Source of the DNA: CAWIHK01 sp963835935
Lineage (GTDB): Bacteria; Bacteroidota; Ignavibacteria; UBA10030; CAVZMI01
NCBI GenBank assembly: GCA_963835935.1
Contig: CAWIHK010000001.1
Coordinates: forward strand, 1,054,001 to 1,118,000
Reading direction: 5' to 3'
DNA length: 64,000 bases
In this document: in pieces, positions 1 through 9,343 of the stretch
Layout of the letters: every line of letters begins with the position of its first letter
How positions within the stretch are numbered: the first letter of the stretch is position 1
Made by a program: the position numbers and the translations under genes
Notes under the pieces: generated by a model
The model's input: the letters and a program-made list of their open reading frames with translations, nothing else
The model's database searches: none
Told to the model about the DNA's origin: nothing

Positions 1-905
1 TTAAAAGAGAAATCCGTGATGATGTCAAAAAGCAACTTCTTTCGCAGAAGCTTCAGCAGAAAAAATTCGGTGAGCTGACCGCTAGTCCTCGAGATGTTGA
101 AGACTTTGTAACTCAATATAGCGATAGTCTTCCTATTATTCCCCGCCAATACGTATTGAGTCAGATTTTTATTGCAGCCAATCCGAGCGATACTACAAAA
201 GCTCACGTAAAATTGCTCGCGATGAACCTCCTCGATAGCCTCAAGCATGGCGCCGATTTTCAGGAGATGGCGAAAAAGTATTCGCAGGATGGTTCTGCTA
301 AATTTGGCGGCGACCTTGGTTGGGCGAAACGCGGAAGTTTTGTGAAAGAATTTGAAGAGGTCGCATTTTCCATGACTGATGGATCGATTTCGAAGGTTGT
401 AGAAACGCAATTCGGATTTCATATTATTCAACTGGTAGAACGGAAAGGCGAATCAATTCACACAAGGCATATTTTATTTAAAGTTGATAGAACCGATTCT
501 GATAATGAGAGAGCGCGAAAGCGTCTGCTTGAACTTCGTGATCGCGTATTGAAAGGCGAAAGCTTCGCAGATCTGGCAAAATCTTCTTCAGAAGACCCGG
601 ACACAAAACCATTTGGCGGCGATCTAGGACCGGTTTTGTTGGATCAATTAAATCCTGCAATAAAAACTGGAGTCGAAAATCTTAAACCTGGCGAGATGAG
701 TAACCCGCTTCCATTAACTCTTACGCCGACAACTAGCGGGTACGCCTTAATGTTTGTGCGAGAGATAATTCCTGAACACAAGATGAATATCCAGCAAGAT
801 TATAAACGTCTCGAGCAGCAGACACTGTTGATTAAACAAACTCACCTGATGGAACGGTGGATCGAAGAACTAAAGAAAAATATTTTTTGGGAAAACAGAT
901 TGTGA
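1..905 (+). CDS. SurA/PpiC-type peptidyl-prolyl isomerase, 5'-truncated
   Basis: The reading frame is open from base 3, so the gene begins before the window; a TTG at 156 is internal. The visible part ends a SurA-like N-terminal helical region and then has two parvulin rotamase domains. The first (about bases 140-450) contains the family pattern around QDGSAKFGGDLGW and GFHIIQL; the second (about 460-775) contains EDPDTKPFGGDLG. A charged helical tail follows. Proteins of this type act in the periplasm and help outer-membrane proteins fold. The M16 peptidase starts 55 bases downstream in the same direction. Confidence is high for the family; whether it is the SurA orthologue or one of several paralogues cannot be decided. 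Confidence 0.88.
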   Translation, partial: KREIRDDVKKQLLSQKLQQKKFGELTASPRDVEDFVTQYSDSLPIIPRQYVLSQIFIAANPSDTTKAHVKLLAMNLLDSLKHGADFQEMAKKYSQDGSAKFGGDLGWAKRGSFVKEFEEVAFSMTDGSISKVVETQFGFHIIQLVERKGESIHTRHILFKVDRTDSDNERARKRLLELRDRVLKGESFADLAKSSSEDPDTKPFGGDLGPVLLDQLNPAIKTGVENLKPGEMSNPLPLTLTPTTSGYALMFVREIIPEHKMNIQQDYKRLEQQTLLIKQTHLMERWIEELKKNIFWENRL

Positions 906-959
906 CGATAAAATGAAACCATTGCTATCCTGTAGATTCTTTTCATCGTTTGGACTATT

Positions 960-2234
960 ATGCTCCCGACTGCCCAACATTTAAATTTACGAATTTCAGA
1001 ATTCCTGCTTGATAATGGCCTTCACGTCATTATTCATGAAGATCACACAATTCCCATCGTTGCCGTCGACATTTGTTATCATGTTGGTTCGAAGAATGAA
1101 GAACCGGAGCGGACAGGATTCGCACATCTTTTTGAGCACTTGATGTTCGACGGTTCTCCGCATGTGAAAAGAGGAGAGTTCGACCAGTACATCACTAAAG
1201 CCGGCGGGTGGAGCAATGCGTATACTTCATGGGATAAAACCAATTACTACGAAGTCATCCCATCCAATCAAATCGAATTAGCACTCTGGCTCGAATCGGA
1301 CAGGATGATGGAATTGACAATCACAGACATTAGTCTTGAAACACAGCGTAGCGTGGTGAAAGAAGAACGGCGCTGGCGTGTCGATAATCAGCCGTATGGC
1401 ACCTCTGAAGAACAAGTATTTCTGCGGGCGTTTAAAAAACATCCGTATCGCTGGCCGATCATCGGTTCAATGGAACATCTCGATCGGGCTTCGCTCAAAG
1501 ATGTAAAAAATTTTTTCGACCGATTCTATGTACCAAACAATGCTACACTCGTTCTTGCAGGTGATATTTCCGTGAATGATGCGCGAAAACTTGCACAAAA
1601 ATATTTTGACGAAATTCCGGGTTCCTCCAAACCGGTTGATCGGCCGGGATTGGCTGAACCGTCGCAGGATAAAGAAGAACGGGGTGTGATTGAAGATAAT
1701 GTTCAGCTGCCGGCTGTTTTCATGGCGTATCATATCCCTGAAGAAGGTCATCCTGATTTTTACCCGCTAGCCATAGTTTCCGATATGCTTACAAATGGTG
1801 ACAGCTCCAGGTTATTCCGGCGGATGGTTTATGAAAAAAAAATTGCACAGGATGTCACGAGTTTTGTCTATAATCTCGAACAGCCGGGTTTACTTTGGAT
1901 TTCAGCTACATCGATGGGGCCTGCCTCGGCTGGCGATCTGGAAGGAGAAATTCTTGCTGAAGTCGACGAATTGAAACATGCTGAATGTTCTTCTCGTGAA
2001 TTGGAAAAAGTAAAAAATCAGGTGGAATCTTCGACGACCTTCGGCAAACAGCGGGCAGATCAGAAAGCGGATATGCTTGCGCATTATGCATCTCTTCGAA
2101 ATGATGCGGAGCTAATCAATACAGAGATCGACAATTACAATAGAATATCGGAAGAAGACATACTCCGTGTTGTTCAGAAATATCTGGTTCCATCGAATCG
2201 AACAGTCGTTCACTACATTCCAAAATTATCATGA
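960..2234 (+). CDS. M16 zinc metallopeptidase, catalytic subunit type
   Basis: A 424-aa insulinase/processing-peptidase family protein. The inverted zinc motif HLFEH is at residues 56-60, and the downstream conserved glutamate lies in the VVKEERR stretch about 76 residues later, so all metal ligands seem present. No signal peptide is visible at this start. The following gene, a second M16 protein lacking the metal motif, overlaps it by 4 bp (ATGA), so the two are translationally coupled and probably form a heterodimer, as known for two-gene bacterial M16B pairs. The upstream Shine-Dalgarno is weak (GGAC). Substrate unknown; family members degrade peptides or process precursors. Confidence 0.9.
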   Translation: MLPTAQHLNLRISEFLLDNGLHVIIHEDHTIPIVAVDICYHVGSKNEEPERTGFAHLFEHLMFDGSPHVKRGEFDQYITKAGGWSNAYTSWDKTNYYEVIPSNQIELALWLESDRMMELTITDISLETQRSVVKEERRWRVDNQPYGTSEEQVFLRAFKKHPYRWPIIGSMEHLDRASLKDVKNFFDRFYVPNNATLVLAGDISVNDARKLAQKYFDEIPGSSKPVDRPGLAEPSQDKEERGVIEDNVQLPAVFMAYHIPEEGHPDFYPLAIVSDMLTNGDSSRLFRRMVYEKKIAQDVTSFVYNLEQPGLLWISATSMGPASAGDLEGEILAEVDELKHAECSSRELEKVKNQVESSTTFGKQRADQKADMLAHYASLRNDAELINTEIDNYNRISEEDILRVVQKYLVPSNRTVVHYIPKLS

Positions 2235-3616
2235 ATAAAAAGAAGATGCCGTCTCACTTGGCCGGGCGCGAACATCCGCCAACGCCGCTTCCATCGAAGA
2301 TGGCGAAATTCCCGGACTATTATGATGAAACACTACCAAACGGATTTCGTGTTCTTGTAATCGAACATCATGCACTTCCGATCATATCTCTCCGTTTGTT
2401 GATAAGGACAGGATCATTTTTTGACGGCGACATCCCGGGATTAGCGAGCATGACCGGTGATCTTCTGACGAAGGGAACCGCAACCCGAAGCGCGAAACAA
2501 ATAGCCGATGAAATTGATTTTGTCGGCGGGCAGATCGCTTCCGGTTCCGATTGGGATGCAAGCTATATCACGATCAACATTTTGAAAAAGCATCTTCCCG
2601 TCGGTTTTACAATGATGGAAGATGTGGTAATGAATCCGACATTTGCCGTTGATGAGGTGGAACGCATCAGAGAACAGCGCCTTGCCATGCTAACACAACG
2701 CAAAGATGATCCGGCTTATCTTGCAGACCGTACTTTCGCGAACGCTGTGTTCGGCAATTATCCTTACGGAGCGCCGGCGTTCGGTACTGAAATCTCGTTG
2801 CAAGCGATTTCCAGGAATGATACGGAATCGTTTCATAAAAAATTTTATTCGCCGCATAACGCCATCCTTGCTATTGTTGGAGATATTCAACGCGATGATG
2901 CTGTTAGGATGGCTCGTGAGTTATTTGAAAAATGGGAGAAAAAAGATTTGCCTCCGTTCCTTCCGCCGCAATTTGTTCCGTCGGATAAGATCAAGATTAT
3001 TGTTGTCGATAAACCGGGCGCAGTTCAATCGGCAATACGTGTCGGTCACGTGGGAATAAAAAGGAACAATCCCGATTACATTCCGGTGTACTTTTTGAAT
3101 ACACTGTTCGGTGGATATTTTCAATCGCGCATTAATCAAAGTTTACGTGAGAAACACGGATTTACATACGGAGCAAGCTCTACATTTGACGCGCGTATTC
3201 ATCCGGGTGCCTTTTCGGTATCCGCGGATGTGCGGAATGAAGTGACCGGCGCCGCGATATTTGAAATTATAATTGAGATGAATCGGATTCGGGAAGAAAT
3301 AGTGAGTGACGCAGAACTCGCTACGGTGAAAAGCTATCTTGTTGGTTCTTTCCCGCTGCAAATCGAAACGCCGAGTCAGATTGCCTCGCGTGCGCTGGGA
3401 ATTGAATTATATGGATTGTCTAGAAATTATTATTCCACATTTACTGAAAAAATATCGCAAGTGAATGCTGAGGATTTGCAGCGATGTGCGCAACAATATT
3501 TACAACCGTCGTCGGCAGCGATTGTTATTTCCGGGAACGCGAAAGAAATTGTTTCTCCATTGAGAAAATTCGGTTCGGTGAGTATAATAGATGCAGATGG
3601 AAGAATTATCGGATAG
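2231..3616 (+). CDS. M16 peptidase family, non-catalytic partner
   Basis: A 461-aa M16 protein. Where the active partner has HxxEH this one reads GLASMTGDLL, so the zinc ligands are lost. It keeps the C-terminal substrate-binding signature: FGGYFQSRIN followed by LREKHGFTYG, the conserved Arg/Tyr region of the non-catalytic subunit. The 4-bp overlap with the preceding active subunit supports equimolar production of a two-chain peptidase. The N-terminal 30 residues are proline-rich with no clear export signal. High confidence in family and inactive status; substrate unknown. Confidence 0.9.
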   Translation: MNKKKMPSHLAGREHPPTPLPSKMAKFPDYYDETLPNGFRVLVIEHHALPIISLRLLIRTGSFFDGDIPGLASMTGDLLTKGTATRSAKQIADEIDFVGGQIASGSDWDASYITINILKKHLPVGFTMMEDVVMNPTFAVDEVERIREQRLAMLTQRKDDPAYLADRTFANAVFGNYPYGAPAFGTEISLQAISRNDTESFHKKFYSPHNAILAIVGDIQRDDAVRMARELFEKWEKKDLPPFLPPQFVPSDKIKIIVVDKPGAVQSAIRVGHVGIKRNNPDYIPVYFLNTLFGGYFQSRINQSLREKHGFTYGASSTFDARIHPGAFSVSADVRNEVTGAAIFEIIIEMNRIREEIVSDAELATVKSYLVGSFPLQIETPSQIASRALGIELYGLSRNYYSTFTEKISQVNAEDLQRCAQQYLQPSSAAIVISGNAKEIVSPLRKFGSVSIIDADGRIIG

Positions 3617-3660
3617 TTCGGCAGCATTATAGTGCATAAGTAAAATGAGGAATTAGAAAC

Positions 3661-4662
3661 GTGAATTCAAAAACAAAAGATATTCCGGACGATCAGGCCG
3701 CGGCTGTTCTCGCTTCGTCATTTACTGCAATAAGAAAAGAAATCGGGAAAGTCATCATAGGTCAGGACGACATCATTGAACATCTTCTTATTTCATTATT
3801 TGCACGGGGACATTGTTTGCTGGTCGGGGTTCCGGGGCTTGCGAAAACAATGATGATTGGAACCCTGTCGCAGGTGCTCGATCTTTCATTTCATCGAATT
3901 CAGTTCACACCGGATTTGATGCCGAGCGATATAACCGGGACGGAAATTATAGAAGAAAGTATTGACAGTGGAACGAAATCGTTCAAATTTGTCAAAGGAC
4001 CGGTTTTCGCAAACATCGTTCTCGCAGATGAAATTAATCGTACTCCTCCAAAAACTCAGGCAGCACTTCTTGAAGCAATGCAGGAACATCATGTGACAGC
4101 GGCAGGACAGACGCATCTTTTGCCTGAACCATTCTTTGTTCTTGCAACACAGAATCCAATCGAACAAGAAGGAACATATCCGCTGCCGGAAGCTCAACTC
4201 GACAGATTTATGTTTAACCTCTGGCTCGAATATCCTTCGTTCCAGGATGAAATAACAATCGCAAAAACAACAACCGGAACTTCGTCGCCGGTTCTTGAAA
4301 GAATTCTCTCTTCAGAAGAGATCTTGTCGCTGCAGGAATTAATCCGCCGCGTTCCAGTTGCCGATAATGTTGTCGAGTACGCCGTACGAATTGTTTCCCG
4401 GACTCGTCCGGGTTCTCCCGATGCTCCCACATTTATAAAAGAGTGGCTTCGGTGGGGCGCAGGACCTCGGGCATCGCAATACCTGATTCTTGGAGCAAAG
4501 GCGCGCGCATTGCTCGAAGGACGGTTTACACCCGATGTGAATGATATTCGTTCGATGGCTTTGCCGGTTTTGCGTCATCGCATTGTTACGAATTTCACCG
4601 CAGAGGCGGATGGCGTTACGCCGGTTCAAATTATCGAAAAACTTTTGGCGCTTCATGACTAA
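3661..4662 (+). CDS. MoxR-family AAA+ ATPase
   Basis: A 333-aa MoxR/RavA-type AAA ATPase with a GTG start. Walker A is GVPGLAKT, Walker B is NIVLADEINR, and the MoxR signature FTPDLMPSDITGTEI sits between them; the arginine-rich sensor and lid region follows. MoxR proteins act as chaperones that assemble or activate partner complexes, often with DUF58 and von Willebrand A proteins. Here the usual partners are absent: the next gene, overlapping by 8 bp, is a secreted subtilisin. Coupling to a protease gene is unusual, and may be only operon economy. Confidence 0.92.
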   Translation: MNSKTKDIPDDQAAAVLASSFTAIRKEIGKVIIGQDDIIEHLLISLFARGHCLLVGVPGLAKTMMIGTLSQVLDLSFHRIQFTPDLMPSDITGTEIIEESIDSGTKSFKFVKGPVFANIVLADEINRTPPKTQAALLEAMQEHHVTAAGQTHLLPEPFFVLATQNPIEQEGTYPLPEAQLDRFMFNLWLEYPSFQDEITIAKTTTGTSSPVLERILSSEEILSLQELIRRVPVADNVVEYAVRIVSRTRPGSPDAPTFIKEWLRWGAGPRASQYLILGAKARALLEGRFTPDVNDIRSMALPVLRHRIVTNFTAEADGVTPVQIIEKLLALHD

Positions 4663-6376
4663 GAAAAATTATTTGCTGGTTATTCTAACACTTGCCTGTG
4701 GATTTTATTCAACGTTGATTGGGCAAGAGAGAAGCAAGTACTGGATATTTTTCACCGACAAGGGAGAATCATCCACTACTTTTCAAAAACGCGATGTCGT
4801 TTCTCAAGCTCGCTTATTATTGACGCATGAGTCGTTGGAAAGACGATCACGCACATGGCACGACGCGTCGTGTGTTGATGAAAACGATTATCCGATCGTG
4901 AAAAATTACATTGAGCAGATCGAGAAATATGACATCCATGTCGAAAACCAATTGCGATGGTTCAACGCGATCACGGCCTATCTTTCACTGGACCAAGTGC
5001 GGGAAGTACAGCAATTGCCCTTCGTCAGAGAAGTGCGGCCGGTAGTCACATTTCGAATGCGAAATCAAATCGAACATCCAACAATCGCCGACGCATCAAA
5101 ATTCAAAAAAATTACTCTTGATAGTCTTTATGGCTATGCACAACAACAACAGAGCTACATTCATGTTCCTGAAGTTCATCGCCGCGGTATTCATGGCGAG
5201 AACACAATAATCGGAATGATGGACACAGGATTCCGATGGCGGACAAATCCATATTTGATGAATACGAAAGTGATCGCAGAATACGATTTTATTTTTCACG
5301 ATTCTGTTACTGCGAATCAACCGGGAGATACGGTAGATCAGGACGAACATGGCAGTGAAACACTTTCAATTATTGCAGGGAACATACCGGGCTCTTATTA
5401 TGGAGTTGCGCCGGAAGCTTCATTTGTTCTTGCAAAGACAGAAGACATTAGAAGCGAACACCATATTGAAGAGGACAACTGGGCTGCAGCAGCTGAATGG
5501 ATGGAAAATCTTGGAGTAGATGTTGCAAGCAGTTCTCTTGGGTACGACATATTTGATTCCGGAGTGAATTATACCTGGGAAGATGGTGATTTTAACGGTA
5601 GGACATCGATTGTTGCACAGGCCGCAATTCTTGCGGCAAGGCGCGGGATGCTCATCGTCGATGCTATGGGAAATGAAGGCCAAGGCGATGGAATTACGGG
5701 AACACTTGTCACGCCAGCCGACGCAGACTCCATCATATCAGTGGGAGCAATTAATTATACAGGACAAACCGCCGGAACCCTTGCAGGTTTTAGTTCCACA
5801 GGGCCTACAAACGACGGAAGGATTAAGCCTGAGGTTGTTGCTCCGGGTGTGTCCGCTTATGTTGTGACACCTGATGGCCTCGTTACATTTGGATCGGGAA
5901 CTTCATTTGCAACACCGCTCGTTGCCGGAGTTGCGGCATTGATGTATTCTGCACAGCAGACTGCCACCGCGATGATGATTCGAAAAGCAATAATGCAGAT
6001 GGGAAGTCAAGCATCACACCCGAATAATTTTTATGGGTGGGGGATTATTAATGCTTATGCCGCATTATCATATCTCGATACAATGGGAAGGAATCAGGAT
6101 ACATCGAAACCGGCTTTGACTTCTGTATTTCAGAATTATCCGAATCCTGTGCGTACAATTACCAACATTCCGTTTACCTTGCATGATGCCGGTCATGTAA
6201 CCGTGCGGTTGTACGATCTCATCGGACGCTTGATTTCAACAATTGTAGATCAGAATTATCCAATCGGTGATTATAAATTTCCTGTTGATTTTTCTTCTTT
6301 ACCCAGCGGTGTATATTTTTATCGGATAACGGTTCCCGGAATCAAGACATCGAAAAAACTTGTTGTGATTCATTGA
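4655..6376 (+). CDS. Secreted S8 (subtilisin-like) serine protease with T9SS sorting domain
   Basis: The protein is 573 aa from the ATG that overlaps the end of the MoxR gene; a longer frame from 4541 reads through MoxR and lacks a signal. Residues 1-20 form a signal peptide (KKNYLLVILTLACGF). A prodomain is followed by the S8 catalytic domain with Asp190 (MMDTG), His232 (DEHGSE) and Ser417 (GSGTSFATP). After the catalytic domain comes a type IX secretion C-terminal domain: FQNYPNP, a beta-rich stretch, then a GVYFYR-type ending. It is thus predicted to be exported to the periplasm, moved across the outer membrane and released or anchored. It converges on the DUF5686 gene with an 11-bp gap. 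A 45-bp relic of its 3' end is found at 9287-9331. Confidence 0.93.
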   Translation: MTKKNYLLVILTLACGFYSTLIGQERSKYWIFFTDKGESSTTFQKRDVVSQARLLLTHESLERRSRTWHDASCVDENDYPIVKNYIEQIEKYDIHVENQLRWFNAITAYLSLDQVREVQQLPFVREVRPVVTFRMRNQIEHPTIADASKFKKITLDSLYGYAQQQQSYIHVPEVHRRGIHGENTIIGMMDTGFRWRTNPYLMNTKVIAEYDFIFHDSVTANQPGDTVDQDEHGSETLSIIAGNIPGSYYGVAPEASFVLAKTEDIRSEHHIEEDNWAAAAEWMENLGVDVASSSLGYDIFDSGVNYTWEDGDFNGRTSIVAQAAILAARRGMLIVDAMGNEGQGDGITGTLVTPADADSIISVGAINYTGQTAGTLAGFSSTGPTNDGRIKPEVVAPGVSAYVVTPDGLVTFGSGTSFATPLVAGVAALMYSAQQTATAMMIRKAIMQMGSQASHPNNFYGWGIINAYAALSYLDTMGRNQDTSKPALTSVFQNYPNPVRTITNIPFTLHDAGHVTVRLYDLIGRLISTIVDQNYPIGDYKFPVDFSSLPSGVYFYRITVPGIKTSKKLVVIH

Positions 6377-6387
6377 GAACTGGAAAA

Positions 6388-8721
6388 TTAAAAGATCGTC
6401 GCTATGCCCACCGTGATGGCAGGATACGATCTCGACGGCCCACCATATCTCCATGTCAAGTCCACGCGGAAGAAATCCAGTATTCTGCTTAATCCAAAAC
6501 CGTATTCGGCCAACCATCCATCGGTTGTGTGTGGTATAATTGGAAGGTTTTGTGTTGTTCGCGACAATATCCATGATCGGGCAAAAGTGGTGTGGAGAAT
6601 CAAATCAAGGTTCCTTTCGTACAGAAATGGAATTCCTGTTGCAAGAAACGGCAGCGTTCTAAAATTATGTTCTATCGAAATTATCAGATACTTGTCTCCG
6701 TAAAATTCTCTTGGATTACTTGTGCGTAACACATTGTCGGAAGAAAGTCCTGAGAGCTGCGACTCAAGAACAAAAAGTTTTTGAAACGGTGTCGTTCCGA
6801 AAGAAGCGCCTCCTTGTGCATACAACCGGAGAAATGGTTTGAAGAGAAAATTTTTTCCGAATGTGATAATATCCTGTTGAAAACTAAATGAATACTGGGA
6901 ATAGTCGAAAGAAGAAGCTAAAAGTCCGTGAGGTGAAAACTCTGCGGTGAAATTGAGTATAATTCCAGTTTGCACCGGAGTAAAAATATTCTTGGGTTGT
7001 CCATAATTGCATGATATGGAGAGACTCCGCAAGCGACCATCATTGATCAGGGGTTGTACCCGATAGCCTCGTCCTCGCGAGAACCAGCTATAGTTTGTTG
7101 TCTGTAGAATTGACGATTGTAATTCATCGAGGTATGTGAATGTCATTTCGAAATTATTAGGTTTAAATCGAATCCAGTTTTTCCATCCTTCTGTTTTGTA
7201 GTAATCGTAAAAGTCATCTTTACCCATTAGGCAGGTAAGAGAGTTTACCAATGTGCCGTATGTCTCGGCACCGGTGTGAGTTATCCAACGATGACCGTCA
7301 ACCCCAAGATTCCAACGGCCTGTTGTATCGAATGCGTATTCGATGGAACTACCGACTTCCAATTGCTTCTGAAAAAAAGGATAACCGAGGTGAGGATTGA
7401 ACGTCAGACTTTTTTTGAAAATTTCGATCAGTCCATCGATGCCGGAATAAAATCCTTCTACACGATTGAAGTGAAGATCCAAAAAAGAAATATTCTTCAT
7501 TATCCATTCCGGTGATCCCAGTGTTGCCATGATTCCGCTGGGTTTGAATTGAACTTCTGATTTTTGAATACTGTCGATAGTTTTGTAGGCGATTTCTTCA
7601 CGCGACGTGGGAGGAAGGAAGGAATTAGTTTTCCAGAATGTTGAATCGTATCTTTCTGCCGAAGAGTCGGTAGTAACTCGAGGTTGGTGAAATATGCTGT
7701 CCGGTATTTCTTTGTTTATAGAATAATCGTAATTGCTCGATGTCTGTTCGAATCCAAATGGAGAAAGGGACAATCCCAGAATGCCGATTGTCATCAAACC
7801 ATTCACTCTGATATCAACCGGCAGCCAGAAGCGATCTTCAAAGATGGCATATTGTTGTTTGAAATGAAGTGAGAACGATTTAAGAAATGGGAATGAAATT
7901 GCTTCGTTCGGCTCAAATTCGATGCCGATTAACGCAAATGTACCATCATTGATGAACATTGTTCCGCGGAACAACGGAATGGTTTTAGTTTTTGGTGTTA
8001 AAGAAATTTTGAAGATTTCTTTTCCATTCTGTTTTTCGGTATTGAGCAGTGAATAATCATAATAATCGAATGCATTATCGGCCAACGGCCCTATGGCTGA
8101 ATATCCGGAAAAGCGGATGGTATCGTCGCTGAAGTTTGTGATTCCGCGAGCTTCTGTAAAATTTTCAGACATAGGTATGTTCTGGGTCTGTCTCTTCTGT
8201 GTTACAACCTCACGGAGGGTGTCGCCCTTACGCCAGTATCCGGTAGAATATGATTCGGCGATCATTGAGATCGAAGTATCGCGTGATATTACCGTGCGGG
8301 TGAATGAATCGAATTTATAATCGTGCAAAATGGATTTCCATATCCTTTTATTTGCGATGGCCTTCCGTACAATATCATATGCCGGATCTTCGGATATGAT
8401 TGTTAAGGCCGGCAGTTCTACAGGTGCCGACTCTAATTTTATTATTAGAAGCGAATCCATCGGAGCGATTATCGATAATGATTTGGTTATATAACCCAAA
8501 TATGAGATAATGATTGTCGATGGTCCGTTTTGCACAACGAGTGAAAAATCGCCGTTTTGATTTGAAATTGTTCCGCGCGATGAATTTTCAATTCGGATTG
8601 TTGCCGCCGGCAGGCCGTTTCCGGTCGCTCCATCGAGCACACGTCCCTTAAGCGTTGAGGTTTGACAATAAGAAATTGATGTGATTAGAAAAAAGCAGAG
8701 CGCTAAACTTAACATTCTCAT
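6388..8721 (-). CDS. DUF5686 / carboxypeptidase-like regulatory domain protein, copy 1
   Basis: A 777-aa protein with a signal peptide (MLSLALCFFLITSIS), then a carboxypeptidase-like beta-sandwich of about 85 residues (LKGRVLDGATGNGLPAATI to LLIIKLE). A long domain follows that I assign to DUF5686, recognised from DPAYDIVRKAIANK, the FKPSG region and a C-terminal beta-barrel-like half ending in aromatic and hydrophobic residues (GIATIF). Such proteins are predicted outer-membrane proteins of Bacteroidota with unknown function. The gene is a tandem duplicate of the next one: both are exactly 777 codons and align along their whole length. It converges on the S8 protease gene. Confidence 0.85.
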   Translation of the reverse strand: MRMLSLALCFFLITSISYCQTSTLKGRVLDGATGNGLPAATIRIENSSRGTISNQNGDFSLVVQNGPSTIIISYLGYITKSLSIIAPMDSLLIIKLESAPVELPALTIISEDPAYDIVRKAIANKRIWKSILHDYKFDSFTRTVISRDTSISMIAESYSTGYWRKGDTLREVVTQKRQTQNIPMSENFTEARGITNFSDDTIRFSGYSAIGPLADNAFDYYDYSLLNTEKQNGKEIFKISLTPKTKTIPLFRGTMFINDGTFALIGIEFEPNEAISFPFLKSFSLHFKQQYAIFEDRFWLPVDIRVNGLMTIGILGLSLSPFGFEQTSSNYDYSINKEIPDSIFHQPRVTTDSSAERYDSTFWKTNSFLPPTSREEIAYKTIDSIQKSEVQFKPSGIMATLGSPEWIMKNISFLDLHFNRVEGFYSGIDGLIEIFKKSLTFNPHLGYPFFQKQLEVGSSIEYAFDTTGRWNLGVDGHRWITHTGAETYGTLVNSLTCLMGKDDFYDYYKTEGWKNWIRFKPNNFEMTFTYLDELQSSILQTTNYSWFSRGRGYRVQPLINDGRLRSLSISCNYGQPKNIFTPVQTGIILNFTAEFSPHGLLASSFDYSQYSFSFQQDIITFGKNFLFKPFLRLYAQGGASFGTTPFQKLFVLESQLSGLSSDNVLRTSNPREFYGDKYLIISIEHNFRTLPFLATGIPFLYERNLDLILHTTFARSWILSRTTQNLPIIPHTTDGWLAEYGFGLSRILDFFRVDLTWRYGGPSRSYPAITVGIATIF

Positions 8722-9048
8722 GTTTATCTCCAGCTTAATAATACGAATGAAATTTTCACAACTATCTAAATGATGTTTTATTCACAGAGTCGAAATATAT
8801 TTTTTCATTCATGATTTCATATAGTTTTATTTTTTACGATTTATCCTTTATTTTGTTGCACATTTTACTCAAACTTCAAGCTATTAAAATATTTAATTTC
8901 TGTTATGCTTTAAAACGAAAGCATCGGTTTGTTCATTTATAACAATTATTACGTCAGATTCAAATTTTTAAATTTGAATAAAATAGACTCATTATGTTTA
9001 TCGTTTATGCGATTTACCGTTCAACTTGTATTCAAAGAAATAATATGA
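8722..9048. other. Upstream region of DUF5686 copy 1, partly duplicated
   Basis: AT-rich and without a gene. The stretch at about 8953-9040 (CAGATTCAAATTT, then ATTTACC and TGTATTCAAA) matches, with substitutions, about 11762-11845 upstream of copy 2. The duplicated unit therefore included the 5' flank of the gene. About 150 bp present here next to the start codon are missing in front of copy 2. I see no clear -35/-10 pair. Confidence 0.5.
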
Positions 9049-9252
9049 TCATAATTCGGATATCCACATAACGAATAAACTAATCGCCACTAATATTAAC
9101 GACAGACAATAAAATGATATAACTGAATTTACAACAAAACCGATAATCGCTGTAATATTTCTATGATAAAAATTCGACAACGTAACAATTGATAATGCCA
9201 GTTCACCAATGCCAATCAGATGAATGTCATATAAGACCCTGTTTCCGGATCT
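9049..9252 (-). pseudogene. Hydrophobic open frame without start, probable gene remnant
   Basis: On the minus strand 67 codons stay open between stops, and 50 of them encode a strongly hydrophobic sequence with two likely membrane spans (ELALSIVTL, then FVVNSVISFYCLSLILVAIS). There is no start codon in a sensible place. The adjacent frame continues the open reading upstream (IRDPETGSYM), as if one frameshift separated two parts of a small membrane protein gene. It lies exactly between the two duplicated DUF5686 units. The family is not recognised; it may be chance. Confidence 0.3.
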
Positions 9253-9286
9253 CTAATCAAAATATTAGCTTTAGCAAAGGTCGAAG

Positions 9287-9331
9287 CGGTTCCCGGAATC
9301 AAGATGTCGAAAAAATTGTCGTGATTCGTTT
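9287..9331 (+). pseudogene. Fossil 3' end of the S8 protease gene
   Basis: About 45 bp repeat the last codons of the S8 gene (compare 6330-6376). The codons for VPGIK, then SKK, are kept; a one-base deletion after the A-run shifts the frame and a stop follows at once. The similarity continues without a break through the 11-bp spacer into the end of DUF5686 copy 2. This marks one edge of the segmental tandem duplication that made the two DUF5686 genes. Confidence 0.8.
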
Positions 9332-9343
9332 AGAACTGGAAAA

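Noticed and set aside
1467..1751. Antisense frames within the M16, giant, gltB and other genes
   Set aside because: They are shadows of strongly supported genes on the other strand and show no family motif.
4541..4654. Longer N-terminus for the S8 protease
   Set aside because: It lies inside the MoxR coding sequence and would hide the signal peptide.
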